Positions 43,278 to 51,722 of a stretch of DNA of 54,506 bases are shown one piece after another (positions within the stretch are counted from its first letter, which is position 1; every line of letters begins with the position of its first letter). The stretch spans positions 1-54,506 of the forward strand of contig JBEGIR010000084.1 of NCBI GenBank assembly GCA_040224245.1, given 5' to 3'. Both the position numbers and the translations under genes were made by a program. The notes under the pieces were generated by a model. That model saw nothing but the letters and a program-made list of their open reading frames with translations, was not told the origin of the DNA and ran no database searches. The stretch is from Puniceicoccaceae bacterium. Lineage in GTDB: Bacteria > Verrucomicrobiota > Verrucomicrobiia > Opitutales > JAFGAQ01.

Positions 43278-44975
43278 ATGTTCCAGAACCTGAAGATTCG
43301 AACCAAACTACTCCTGCTCACCAGTACTCTGTTGCTGGCGATGGGATTCGTGCTCAGCGGTATCGCCTATCGCGAAGCTGGCAAAACCAGTGCTGTGCTT
43401 GTGGAACAAACCCTCACAAGCAAGCTGGAAGGGGATATCCAAAGCGCCACCCATTATGCAACACGCTTTCATGGGAACATCCGTCTAGTCGATGGTGCCC
43501 TCGTGGATGCGAAGGGAATGTCTCTTGCAGGACACAATGAATTGGTGGATGCCCTCCAGAAAGACCTGGGTGTGGTTGCGACCCTCTTTGTGCGCGAAGG
43601 ACAGGACTTCAAGCGCATTTCCACCAATATCCGCGATGAGGATGGCAACCGGGTAGTGGGCACTCATCTGGGAACTCAGAGTGCTGCCTACCAACCTGTG
43701 AGGCAAAAACAGCGCTACATCGGATATGCAAACATCCTTGGAAGCTCCTACCTGTGTGCCTATGACCCGATACTGGACGCGCAGAAAAATGTGATCGGAA
43801 TTCTGTTCATCGGGGTTTCCCAAGAGGCCGTCGACGGAATCATACAGTCGGGCAATCATCAGCTGCTTGTGAAACTGTCGCTTGCGTTTGTTCTGATTTT
43901 TGCAGCAACCCTGGTTGCACTCTTTTTTGTCGTGCAGATGATCACACGGCCCATTCAAGCCACTACGCGCATGCTGCAGGATATTGCAGAAGGAGAAGGT
44001 GACTTGTCCCGAAGACTCGAGCAGAACTCGCATGATGAAATCGGGGAACTCTGCCACTGGTTCAACCATTTTGTTAACAACATCCAGCAAATCATCCGTG
44101 AGGTTCAGGTGAGTTCAGAAACCCTCTCTGCAGCTTCGGAAGAATTGTCTGTCACTTCCACCCAAATCGCCTCCCATTCAACTGAGGTTAGCCAACAGTC
44201 ACGTTCTGTAGCCGCAGCAGCCGAGCAGTCCAGCACCAATATCCACGCCATTTCGTCATCTGCCGAAGAAATGTCTTCGACAATGACCGTGGTCTCATCG
44301 GCAGTCGAAGAACTCAGTGCGTCCATCAGTGAGGTCACTCGCAGTTGTGAACAGGAGTCTCACATCGCCCAGCGTGCTCAAGGCGAAGCTCAGGAGACTC
44401 AGAAAATCATCGAAGAACTGAATCAAGCAGGGGTTTCGATTGGCCACATCGTAGACCTCATTCAACAAATCGCCGCTCAAACCAACCTGCTCGCTTTGAA
44501 CGCAACCATCGAAGCCGCCTCAGCTGGAGAAGCAGGCAAAGGCTTTGCCGTTGTCGCAAACGAGGTGAAAGAACTCGCCAAGCAAACCGCCCAAGCCACC
44601 GACGACATTCGCAAACAGGTGGAAATGATGCAAACGAACACCGGCAATGCGGTCCGTGCCATTCAGGCGATTGGAAAGGTCGTCGGAGAAGTCAACGACC
44701 TGTCACAGGTCATTGTTCGCAGCGTGATCGAGCAAAACGATGCGGTCAGTGAAATTGCACACAATATTTCCGGTGCGAATGAAGCAACTGCAGATGTTGC
44801 TCGCAACGTTGGCGAATCCGCAACCGCTCTCACAGAAATTTCTGCAACCGTTGGTCAAGTGAACGATTCCATCGCCGAAACCACACAGGGAATTGAGCAG
44901 ATCAATCGCAGTGCAGAAGAACTTGCACAACTCGCTGTCAGTCTTGGCTCCATTGTGGGTCGTTTTAAAGTGTAA
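43278..44975 (+). CDS. Methyl-accepting chemotaxis protein with single Cache sensor
   Basis: A 565-residue chemoreceptor. Helix one (about 8-29), a periplasmic Cache-type domain (about 35-185; [29 protein letters not shown] and [19 protein letters not shown]), helix two (about 195-220), HAMP ([19 protein letters not shown]) and a long signalling coiled coil with the hairpin tip [20 protein letters not shown]. It signals to CheA-CheW. The Cache type often binds small organic acids. No che or flagellar genes are in the window, but a sigma-28-like promoter precedes it. An upstream ATG at 43224 would add 18 residues lying directly at the predicted transcript start. Confidence 0.95.
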   Translation: MFQNLKIRTKLLLLTSTLLLAMGFVLSGIAYREAGKTSAVLVEQTLTSKLEGDIQSATHYATRFHGNIRLVDGALVDAKGMSLAGHNELVDALQKDLGVVATLFVREGQDFKRISTNIRDEDGNRVVGTHLGTQSAAYQPVRQKQRYIGYANILGSSYLCAYDPILDAQKNVIGILFIGVSQEAVDGIIQSGNHQLLVKLSLAFVLIFAATLVALFFVVQMITRPIQATTRMLQDIAEGEGDLSRRLEQNSHDEIGELCHWFNHFVNNIQQIIREVQVSSETLSAASEELSVTSTQIASHSTEVSQQSRSVAAAAEQSSTNIHAISSSAEEMSSTMTVVSSAVEELSASISEVTRSCEQESHIAQRAQGEAQETQKIIEELNQAGVSIGHIVDLIQQIAAQTNLLALNATIEAASAGEAGKGFAVVANEVKELAKQTAQATDDIRKQVEMMQTNTGNAVRAIQAIGKVVGEVNDLSQVIVRSVIEQNDAVSEIAHNISGANEATADVARNVGESATALTEISATVGQVNDSIAETTQGIEQINRSAEELAQLAVSLGSIVGRFKV

Positions 44976-44996
44976 CGGCCTCAGACCCCACAAGAT

Positions 44997-45620
44997 TCAA
45001 TGCTCTGATGCATTGTTGCCTGCGTCCCTGCGAACCATCTGCATCGACTCGTTGAGCGCGACCTGATCCCGAAGTGCGATCAGGTCGGGATGCTGTGGAA
45101 AGCAACTCAAAAAGGTATCGCAGACCTGCATCGCCGCCGAGTAATGTTGTTGTTGGAGCCATAACTTCCCCAGGCGAACAACGTGCGCAGGTTGGCGAAC
45201 CCGATTCAGCAACAAGGTTTGCAGAGCATGTATTTCGGTACGAATCCACCCCAACTGTTTTGCAATGTCTGCAAGACGCAAGTTCGCCGGGACATCCAGC
45301 GCATGTCGATCCAGTCTGCGCTCACACCATTTCAGAGAAGAAGGGGCACTGCTCAACCATGGCCAACCCGGTAACACCGGCAGGAGACGACGCCTGGATC
45401 GATGAAAATCACCTTCTGGAAACTGGAGTTTGAGCTGTGCCTCCCGCAGAAGGATGCGAAATTCGGGAACCTGCGGGCAGCGTTCCACCCACACCCGGCA
45501 CCACTCGCGGGCATGTTCGGCCCGTCCGTTCCGAAGCGCTTCGCTCGCCTGGGCGTAGTGGCGTTGCAAACGCAAATCTTCGGACAAAAGGGAGGACTCC
45601 GGCGGAAGGACTAAAGGCAT
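44997..45620 (-). CDS. TPR-like helical protein of unknown function
   Basis: A 207-residue cytoplasmic protein with no signal peptide. Helical repeats of tetratricopeptide character can be seen at YAQASEALRNGRAEHAREWC (about 22-41) and KLWLQQQHYSAAMQVCDTFL (about 150-169), each followed by CFPQHPDLI- or CPQVPEFR-like turns. The middle is Arg- and Trp-rich (WPWLSSAPSSLKWCERRLDR). No enzyme motif. It converges on the chemoreceptor gene and is 24 bp upstream of glmM's end on the same strand, so it may be a separate or read-through unit following glmM. Confidence 0.65.
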   Translation of the reverse strand: MPLVLPPESSLLSEDLRLQRHYAQASEALRNGRAEHAREWCRVWVERCPQVPEFRILLREAQLKLQFPEGDFHRSRRRLLPVLPGWPWLSSAPSSLKWCERRLDRHALDVPANLRLADIAKQLGWIRTEIHALQTLLLNRVRQPAHVVRLGKLWLQQQHYSAAMQVCDTFLSCFPQHPDLIALRDQVALNESMQMVRRDAGNNASEH

Positions 45621-45644
45621 GGGGCAAGGGAGGAATTCTGCATG

Positions 45645-47027
45645 TCATGTGAGCACGTGAAGGTCGGCTCTTGCGGCACGCTCCAAGTGGGTGAGGTGAT
45701 GGTGTACGAGTTCATTCGATGCACATTCCACAAGGATTCGCAACTTGTTTTCAGTACCCGAATATCGCAACAACACCCTGCCTTCCCCTTCAATCTGCGC
45801 CTCCACTTCGCGCATGGCCTTTGTAAGCGTGGGAAGGGAAGCAAGATCCCGTTTTTCGGAAACCACCAGGTTCAGCAAGTGCGAGGGGAAAAGCGCAACT
45901 TCGCTGCAAAGTTCCTGCAGAGAGCGACCCGTAGCACGCACGGTCTCCAGCAGCTTGAGTACCGCAACCAGTCCATCCCCACTGCCCAGGATATCCGCAC
46001 AAATGAAGTGACCTGAGTTTTCTCCGCCCAAATGACAGCCACGTTGCCGCATGCACACGGCCACATTGCGGTCTCCCACATCCGTGCGAAGCACCGGGAT
46101 TCCACCTTCCTTCAAATAAGCATCGAGCGCAAAATTACTCATCTGTGTGGTCACAAGGGCGTGATCTCCATCGCAACCAAGCGTCGGGCTGTAGCGGGCA
46201 AGTAACGCCAGGACTTGCTCTCCGGAAACCAGCTGTCCTTCTGCATTGACCACCAACACCCGGTCACCGTCACCATCATGGGCAACGCCAAGATCTGCCC
46301 CCGTCTCTTTGACGAGTTGCTGCAGCATCTCCGGATGCTCACTCCCCACAGCGCAGTTGATATTGTGTCCGTCGGGCTCACAGGCAACAGGATGCACGTC
46401 GGCACCGAGGGATTTCAGAAATAGGGGTGTAGTGTGGGATGTCGCTCCATTAGCGGCATCCACCACAATGCGCATGCCATGAAGTCGAAGATGGGAAAAT
46501 GCGGCTCTGAGTCGATTCTGGTATGCCTGGGAAATGGCAAGCCCATGCTCCGTCGCCTGAAAAAGACGGGCGGGGTTCGCTGGCGGAGGTTTGAAGGATC
46601 CCGGTTCGCACGTAATAATGCACTGCTCGATCACTGCTTCTTCATCCGCTTCAAATTTGGTCCCATCCGTTCGGAAAAGTTTATAGCCATTGTCCTGCAC
46701 CGGGTTGTGTGATGCGGTGATGGCGAGTCCAAGACTGGCCCCCAAATGATGGGTTGCAAAGGCGACCTGCGGCGTTGGCAACACTCCCAAATCGATGACC
46801 TGAATTCCCTGACACTCAAATCCCTGAGTAAATGCAGCAGCCAAGGCAGGGCCGGAAAAACGCGTGTCTCGAGCCATGACCACGGAATGCGAGTCAGTCG
46901 CTGTTCCATCACGCCTCCGAAGGTACTGCCCCAATCCGGCAGCAACCCGGGAGGCGAAGAGCTCTGTGATCGGATCCTCCCCGTAGGTACCGCGAATTCC
47001 GTCTGTTCCAAAAAGTGGTCCGTTCAT
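45645..47027 (-). CDS. glmM: Phosphoglucosamine mutase
   Basis: Interconverts glucosamine-6-phosphate and glucosamine-1-phosphate for UDP-GlcNAc, peptidoglycan and LPS. The 460-residue chain shows the start LFGTDGIRGTYG, phospho-serine S106 in GLAITASHNPVQDNG, the metal loop AHDGDGDRVLVV and the sugar loop GGENSGHFI, ending with RYSGTENKLRILVE. The frame is open a further 24 codons upstream, but the ATG at 47025-47027 overlaps the trpD stop as ATGA and gives the correct N-terminus. The coupling with trpD is unusual; glmM commonly follows folP or ftsH. Confidence 0.96.
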   Translation of the reverse strand: MNGPLFGTDGIRGTYGEDPITELFASRVAAGLGQYLRRRDGTATDSHSVVMARDTRFSGPALAAAFTQGFECQGIQVIDLGVLPTPQVAFATHHLGASLGLAITASHNPVQDNGYKLFRTDGTKFEADEEAVIEQCIITCEPGSFKPPPANPARLFQATEHGLAISQAYQNRLRAAFSHLRLHGMRIVVDAANGATSHTTPLFLKSLGADVHPVACEPDGHNINCAVGSEHPEMLQQLVKETGADLGVAHDGDGDRVLVVNAEGQLVSGEQVLALLARYSPTLGCDGDHALVTTQMSNFALDAYLKEGGIPVLRTDVGDRNVAVCMRQRGCHLGGENSGHFICADILGSGDGLVAVLKLLETVRATGRSLQELCSEVALFPSHLLNLVVSEKRDLASLPTLTKAMREVEAQIEGEGRVLLRYSGTENKLRILVECASNELVHHHLTHLERAARADLHVLT

Positions 47028-48088
47028 GCGTGAGACGAGTAGAATGCAGAAATTCCGCGCACCCATTCGGCAACTTTGCCGCTCTTCAATAAGTCCCATG
47101 CGAGCACATATCCCGCCTCAAGCGAGTCGACCTTGCCGACCAGACGAAATGCGACCGCTGCGTTGATGCAGAGGGTGTGCGACAACGTTCGATTCGCTTC
47201 GCAGGACAAAACCGAACGCAGGATGCCGCTATTCGTTTCTGCGTCTCCACCCTTGAGTTCTCCAAGGGTATCCGTCGCATGTCTCGCGATCAGATCCCGC
47301 AGCTCCTGCAAGTCCTCTTCCGAAACCTGGCCAACCGGACGTATCGTGCACTCACCCACACTTGCAATCTCATCCAGAGGTTGCCCTTCAGCCAATGAGG
47401 ATGCCACCACACCCGCTCGCAGTTCCATGCAGGAGAGTACCTGTGCCAGCGGCTCCACCCAGTCAGCATCATAGACCCCCATTAACAACTGGTGAGGGCG
47501 GGCAGGATTGATCAGAGGGCCGAGAATATTGAATACCGTTTTCTGTCCACGTGATGCCAGTGCCTTGCGCACAGGAACAATCGCCTTGAACGCCGGATGA
47601 TATGCAGGAGCAAAAAGAAACGCGAAGTTATGCTGCTCGAGTGAAGCGAGAAGCAGGGAATCCGGTGCCTGCAGGGGAATGCCAATCGATTCGAGAAGGT
47701 CTGCCGACCCCGTCTTGGATGTGATTGAGCGATTACCATGTTTGATCACAGGCACCCCTCCTGCCGCAACAATGAGTGCCGTGGTAGTGGACACATTGAA
47801 GGTTCCGGCACGATCACCACCCGTGCCTACAATATCAATCGCACGGGGCGCGTAGGCATCCAGACCAGGGTTGCGCGCATGACCCCGAAAAAATTCTGCA
47901 AGCACTGCAACTTCCTCTGCTTGCTCTCCACGTTCCTGCCACTGTGTCAGGAAAGCGGCTTTGTGGTCATCGGAACATGCCTCATCGATCAAGCATGCAC
48001 CCACATCCCGCACCATGGCGGGGTCCAGCGTACTCCCTGACTGCAAACTTGCGGTCAGGGATTGAAGAAGGAAATCAGATTTGCTCAC
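47024..48088 (-). CDS. trpD: Anthranilate phosphoribosyltransferase
   Basis: Transfers the phosphoribosyl group to anthranilate in tryptophan synthesis. The 354 residues carry DIVGTGGDRAGTFNVSTTTAL (PRPP-binding GTGGD), IKHGNRSITSKTGSADLLE (the KHGNR motif) and FLFAPAYHPAFKAIVPVRK. Length and motifs are standard; the final 30 residues are slightly extended. It precedes glmM on the minus strand with a four-base overlap. No other trp gene is in the window. Confidence 0.96.
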   Translation of the reverse strand: MSKSDFLLQSLTASLQSGSTLDPAMVRDVGACLIDEACSDDHKAAFLTQWQERGEQAEEVAVLAEFFRGHARNPGLDAYAPRAIDIVGTGGDRAGTFNVSTTTALIVAAGGVPVIKHGNRSITSKTGSADLLESIGIPLQAPDSLLLASLEQHNFAFLFAPAYHPAFKAIVPVRKALASRGQKTVFNILGPLINPARPHQLLMGVYDADWVEPLAQVLSCMELRAGVVASSLAEGQPLDEIASVGECTIRPVGQVSEEDLQELRDLIARHATDTLGELKGGDAETNSGILRSVLSCEANRTLSHTLCINAAVAFRLVGKVDSLEAGYVLAWDLLKSGKVAEWVRGISAFYSSHA

Positions 48089-48112
48089 AAGTTCGGTAGG
48101 ATTGACTCTTTC

Positions 48113-48125
48113 TTGACATTGTCAA
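48113..48125. promoter_or_regulatory. Small perfect palindrome upstream of uppP and trpD
   Basis: TTGACA-T-TGTCAA is a 6-bp dyad with one central base, in the gap between the divergent trpD (starts 48088) and uppP (starts 48155). It contains a TTGACA that could serve as a -35 box, but no good -10 box follows at 16-18 bases. It could be an operator; the evidence is its symmetry and place only. Confidence 0.3.
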
Positions 48126-48139
48126 CGTATTGGCTTTCT

Positions 48140-48145
48140 AGGAGG
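48140..48145 (+). promoter_or_regulatory. Strong ribosome binding site fixing the uppP start
   Basis: AGGAGG ends nine bases before the ATG at 48155. No comparable site precedes the earlier in-frame ATG at 48062, which lies inside trpD on the other strand. Confidence 0.75.
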
Positions 48146-48154
48146 GCAATTCCT

Positions 48155-49186
48155 ATGCATTGCTTCCGTTCCGTCCTTCCTCATCCGCGTCTGTGGAAGC
48201 TGCCACTCCGGTGTGCGTTCCTGGGGTTCATCCTCTTTGGTTCGCTGCTTACCTGCTCCATGGCGCAGACCGAAACTTCAGAAGCCGGAACTCCAGCCGT
48301 TGAAGCAAGTCCAGATCTGATGCTGCCTGGCCTGACCCGCAGCGATGCAGTCGTGCTCGGAGTGGTTGAAGGTTTGACCGAATACCTTCCGGTATCATCC
48401 ACAGGACACCTCATTCTGGCCGATCACCTGCTCCATCGGGAAAGGACAGTCCCTTTATCCCTTGCACATGAACAGGCTCGCTCAGCCTACCTTATTGTGA
48501 TCCAGGGAGGTGCCATCCTGGCGGTACTGCTGCTGTATTGGCGCAAGCTCCTGACGATCCTGCTGGGCTTGCTCGGACGAGATCGGGAGGGTCTCCAACT
48601 CGGACTCAAGATAGGGATCGCATTTATTCCGGCGGCCGCCCTTGGCCTGATGCTCGGTGATTGGATCGAATCAAGCCTCTTCAACCCTAGATCTGTGGCA
48701 ATCGGCCTGGTGATGGGTTCGATCATCATGGTGGGGGCAGAATGGTATCGGAAGCATCGTCAAGGCACTGCCGGTCACCTGGAGTCATCTCCGGATTCCC
48801 TTCAGTCGCTCAGCTATCGGGGTGCACTTACCGTCGGCTGCATGCAATGCCTGGCTCTGTGCCCGGGAATGAGTCGGTCGATGGTCACAATCGTGGGAGG
48901 ATACGTTGCCGGACTCACCGCACGCGCATCAGCCGAATTCAGTTTTCTGTTGGGATTGCTCACACTTTCCGCAGCATCCCTCTACAGTCTGGTGCGCTCC
49001 TGGGGACCCGTAACCGCAACCCTGGAACTGGATGCCGTGCTGATCGGCATCGCAGTTGCAACCGTTGTTGCCATGCTCGCCGTCAAATGGTTTGTGAGCT
49101 ACCTCTCCCGTCATGGATTGCTGCTGTTTGCCCTGTATCGACTGCTTCTGGCGGCAGCGATCGGCTGGTTCCTCTGGGACTCCTAA
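48155..49186 (+). CDS. uppP: Undecaprenyl-diphosphatase with N-terminal signal-like extension
   Basis: Recycles undecaprenyl pyrophosphate, the lipid carrier of peptidoglycan and O-antigen, at the inner membrane. Family motifs: GVVEGLTEYLPVSSTGHLILAD (catalytic Glu and SS..H) and the second site CPGMSRSMVTIVGGY. About eight helices are visible. At 343 residues it is some 70 longer than E. coli BacA; the extra part is an N-terminal hydrophobic stretch (CAFLGFILFGSLLTCSMAQ) plus a polar linker (about 36-55). That could be a cleaved signal peptide or an extra helix. It is divergent from trpD-glmM, so two envelope genes flank one intergenic region. Confidence 0.93.
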   Translation: MHCFRSVLPHPRLWKLPLRCAFLGFILFGSLLTCSMAQTETSEAGTPAVEASPDLMLPGLTRSDAVVLGVVEGLTEYLPVSSTGHLILADHLLHRERTVPLSLAHEQARSAYLIVIQGGAILAVLLLYWRKLLTILLGLLGRDREGLQLGLKIGIAFIPAAALGLMLGDWIESSLFNPRSVAIGLVMGSIIMVGAEWYRKHRQGTAGHLESSPDSLQSLSYRGALTVGCMQCLALCPGMSRSMVTIVGGYVAGLTARASAEFSFLLGLLTLSAASLYSLVRSWGPVTATLELDAVLIGIAVATVVAMLAVKWFVSYLSRHGLLLFALYRLLLAAAIGWFLWDS

Positions 49187-49221
49187 GGGCATTATTTTCA
49201 CGCGCTGCCCTGGAAACACAC

Positions 49222-49249
49222 TTGACGAGCCATTCGAAAGGTCTATCGT
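49222..49249 (+). promoter_or_regulatory. Candidate sigma-70 promoter for rpmF-plsX-fabH
   Basis: TTGACG (49222-49227, 5 of 6) and TATCGT (49244-49249, 4 of 6) are spaced by 16 bases in the 109-bp gap between uppP and rpmF. The -10 box also forms one arm of a small dyad with ACGATA at 49265-49270. Moderate support from position and boxes only. Confidence 0.38.
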
Positions 49250-49295
49250 AATTCTCTTTTTTCAACGATAAACCCGCTAAAACAGAGCCAAACCT

Positions 49296-49475
49296 ATGGG
49301 TCAGCCAAAACGCAAACAATCCAAGTCCAGAAGCCGCACACGCCGTGGTGCCAACCGCTACGTTGCCCCCCAGCTTGCGAAGGATCCAACGGACGACACG
49401 CTTTTCATGCCGCATCGTGTGAACCCTGCCAACGGCATGTACCGTGGCCGCCAGGTGATCGACACCGACGCCTGA
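49296..49475 (+). CDS. rpmF: 50S ribosomal protein L32, zinc-free form
   Basis: A 59-residue protein starting MGQPKRKQSKSRSRTRRGA and ending in MPHRVNPANGMYRGRQVIDT. The basic N-terminus and the PHR...YRGRQV end are diagnostic of L32, and its place just before plsX and fabH is a conserved bacterial arrangement. The two CXXC pairs of zinc-binding L32 proteins are absent (NPANGMY where others have CPSCGYY), so this is the cysteine-less form that does not need zinc. Confidence 0.93.
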   Translation: MGQPKRKQSKSRSRTRRGANRYVAPQLAKDPTDDTLFMPHRVNPANGMYRGRQVIDTDA

Positions 49476-49494
49476 ACCCGTTAAAACGCTTTGC

Positions 49495-49513
49495 CGCCCG
49501 AAGCCTTCGGGCG
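49495..49513 (+). other. RNA hairpin between rpmF and plsX
   Basis: CGCCCGAAG and CTTCGGGCG (49495-49513) pair perfectly around a very short loop, 19 bases after the rpmF stop and 11 before the plsX ATG. No U run follows, so it is not a typical terminator. It could lower plsX translation by shading its start region, or act as a processing or attenuation site that lets the ribosomal gene be expressed more than the lipid genes. Confidence 0.6.
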
Positions 49514-49524
49514 ATACAATCTGC

Positions 49525-50589
49525 ATGAAGGAAGAGGTGCGTGGCAGCCTTGCTGTAGACGCAATGGGGAGTGACAAAGGCCCTGTTGAGGTCGTGCAAG
49601 GACTCAAACTGGCGCTTGACGCGATGGCGTCAACAACCCCACGGATGGATCCCATCCTGTTGGTAGGTCGTCAGGAGGAACTGGAACCCGCTCTGTCGAG
49701 TGAAAATCTCGCGCAGGATCCCCGAGTGCGCATCGTTCATGCTGACGATGTGATCGGCATGGACGAGAAGCCGATGCAGGCGATCAAAAAGAAGCGCAAT
49801 GCTTCCATGATGATCGCCCTCGACCTCGTGAAATCCGGTTCTGCACAGGCCATTCTGAGCTGCGGAAACACGGGTGCCCTGATGGGGGGAGGTACAATCA
49901 AGCTTCGCGCGCTTGAGGGAGTTGACCGCCCAGCTCTTGCAACCATCATCCCGGGATTGCGAAAATTCACAGTGCTGATCGATTCGGGGGCCAATCCAGA
50001 TGCCACTCCCGTTCACCTCTGTCACAATGCCGTGCTTGGTTCTCACTTTGCACGTGTTGTACTCGGCATCGATGAACCCAAGGTTGGTTTGCTGACCATT
50101 GGAACCGAAGAGGGCAAAGGCGGCGAGCGGGTCACTGAAACGCACCACCTCATGCGATCCATCAAGGGATTGATCCGATACGACGGATTGGTGGAAGGCT
50201 ATCATCTCTTTGATGGCGAAGCCGATGTGATCGTTTGCGATGGATTTGTTGGCAATGTCGTCTTAAAGGCATGCGAATCCTTGTTCCACGTCATCGGAGA
50301 TTACCTCAAACAGGAAATCACAGCTACTCCCATGCGGAAACTTGGTGCAATGTTATCTCGCGGTGCCTTTCGCAACCTGAAGGACCACTTCAGTCCATCC
50401 GAATATGGTGCAGCACCCTTCCTTGGGCTGAAAGCCCCTGTTTTTAAATCTCATGGATCATCAGACCGCCATGCCATCGCAGGCGGTATCAAGGTGGCCC
50501 TCAATGTCGTGCAACACGATATGACTGAACGCATCCTCGAGGATATCCGGGGAGTCAATCGCATGATTCAGCCTCCCCAGCGGGACTGA
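49525..50589 (+). CDS. plsX: Phosphate acyltransferase PlsX
   Basis: Makes acyl-phosphate from acyl-ACP, the acyl donor for glycerol-3-phosphate acylation in phospholipid synthesis. The 354 residues have the start SLAVDAMGSDKGPVEVVQG, SCGNTGALMGGG, DSGANPDATPVHL, GTEEGKGGERV and DGFVGNVVLKACE, closing with the conserved segment YGAAPFLGLKAPVFKSHG. The ATG at 49525 has no clear ribosome site and is just after a stable hairpin. It lies in the rpmF-plsX-fabH order. Confidence 0.96.
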   Translation: MKEEVRGSLAVDAMGSDKGPVEVVQGLKLALDAMASTTPRMDPILLVGRQEELEPALSSENLAQDPRVRIVHADDVIGMDEKPMQAIKKKRNASMMIALDLVKSGSAQAILSCGNTGALMGGGTIKLRALEGVDRPALATIIPGLRKFTVLIDSGANPDATPVHLCHNAVLGSHFARVVLGIDEPKVGLLTIGTEEGKGGERVTETHHLMRSIKGLIRYDGLVEGYHLFDGEADVIVCDGFVGNVVLKACESLFHVIGDYLKQEITATPMRKLGAMLSRGAFRNLKDHFSPSEYGAAPFLGLKAPVFKSHGSSDRHAIAGGIKVALNVVQHDMTERILEDIRGVNRMIQPPQRD

Positions 50590-50626
50590 ATTGCAACCAC
50601 ACAGCGGATTTTTAAGAGTTGATTGT

Positions 50627-50719
50627 ATGGGCGTTTTTCCTCTTAAAGTTATCGCACGTCGCCCGACCGTGTCGGTCACTGTCCCTTCTGCTGGCGCAAC
50701 GCCCCAGGTATTTGAATGA
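50627..50719 (+). CDS. Possible 30-aa leader ORF overlapping fabH
   Basis: A 30-codon frame beginning ATG 50627 (MGVFPLKVIARRPTVSVTVP) whose TGA at 50717-50719 overlaps the fabH ATG as ATGA. It fills most of the 126-bp plsX-fabH gap. It has no family and a basic, Pro/Val-rich composition. It may be a leader that couples translation into fabH, or a chance frame; it lacks a clear ribosome site. Confidence 0.3.
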   Translation: MGVFPLKVIARRPTVSVTVPSAGATPQVFE

Positions 50720-51714
50720 ATTCCAAAACACATTCCATTGTCATCCGCGGCATGGGTTCTTCCGTTCCGGAAACCCGACTCACCAACGAAGATCTGACCA
50801 AGATCGTCGACACCAATGATGAGTGGATCACTGCTCGAACTGGCATCAAGGAGCGCAGAGTCGCAGGCGACGATCTACAGGTGAGTGATCTGGCAGTCAA
50901 TGCCTCCCGCAACGCACTGAACGAGGCTGGGCTGCGCCCCGAAGATATTGATTTGATCGTGGTGGCCACGCTGACCTCAGAAATGATTTCACCGGCAACG
51001 GCATGCCTCGTGCAGCAAAAGCTCGGATGTCGGCCAATCCCGGCATTTGATATCAACGCAGCTTGCAGTGGGTTCATCTATGGACTCGAGGTCGCCACTG
51101 CCATGATGGAAGGCGGAAATTATCAGCATGCACTGCTCATCGGGGTGGAGAAGTTAACAGCCGTGACGGACTACGAAGACCGGGGGACCTGCATCCTCTT
51201 TGGAGATGGAGCAGGTGCAGCGGTACTTTCGCGGGTTGATGAACCGGGTTTTGGAGTGCTGGGCTGCCGCATCGGTGCGGATGGTTCAAACGCTCCCTTG
51301 ATTCACATTCCGGGTGGAGGCTCTGCCAAGCCCGCAACCGAGGAATCCGTGCGTCAGCGCGAACACTATCTCAAAATGAATGGGAAAGAAGTCTTCAAGC
51401 TGGCCGTTCGAGCCATGGGCAATGCGGGGCTTTCCATCCTCCGCGAGCAGGGGATTGACCCTGCGGAACTCAAGTGCCTCATTCCTCATCAGGCGAATAT
51501 TCGCATCATCGACGCACTCTCCCGCAGCCTGGAGATTCCGATGGAGACCATTTTTGTTAACATTCAGAAATACGGAAACACCTCAGCCGCTTCGATTCCG
51601 ATTGCACTGGATGAAGCCAAAATTGAACGAAATTTCAAGCGAGGCGATCCTATCCTACTGGTAGCATTTGGAGCAGGATTGACTTGGGCTGCTTCTGTGA
51701 TCAGATGGTATTAA
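50716..51714 (+). CDS. fabH: Beta-ketoacyl-ACP synthase III
   Basis: Starts fatty acid synthesis by condensing acetyl-CoA with malonyl-ACP. The 332-residue chain has the Cys-His-Asn triad: C117 in INAACSGFIYGLE, His in CLIPHQANIRIID and Asn in YGNTSAASIPIAL. The N-terminus GMGSSVPETRLTNEDL and DEWITARTGIKERR are typical. It follows plsX after a 126-bp gap, and downstream, nine bases after the stop, comes the BamD-like gene. Confidence 0.97.
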   Translation: MNSKTHSIVIRGMGSSVPETRLTNEDLTKIVDTNDEWITARTGIKERRVAGDDLQVSDLAVNASRNALNEAGLRPEDIDLIVVATLTSEMISPATACLVQQKLGCRPIPAFDINAACSGFIYGLEVATAMMEGGNYQHALLIGVEKLTAVTDYEDRGTCILFGDGAGAAVLSRVDEPGFGVLGCRIGADGSNAPLIHIPGGGSAKPATEESVRQREHYLKMNGKEVFKLAVRAMGNAGLSILREQGIDPAELKCLIPHQANIRIIDALSRSLEIPMETIFVNIQKYGNTSAASIPIALDEAKIERNFKRGDPILLVAFGAGLTWAASVIRWY

Positions 51715-51722
51715 TCAGCACA

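Noticed and set aside
50425-50437. The 13-mer GGGCTGAAAGCCC of the repeat arrays also occurs inside plsX.
   Set aside because: It encodes a conserved PlsX segment (LGLKAP) and has no partner hairpins around it, so it is a coding coincidence.
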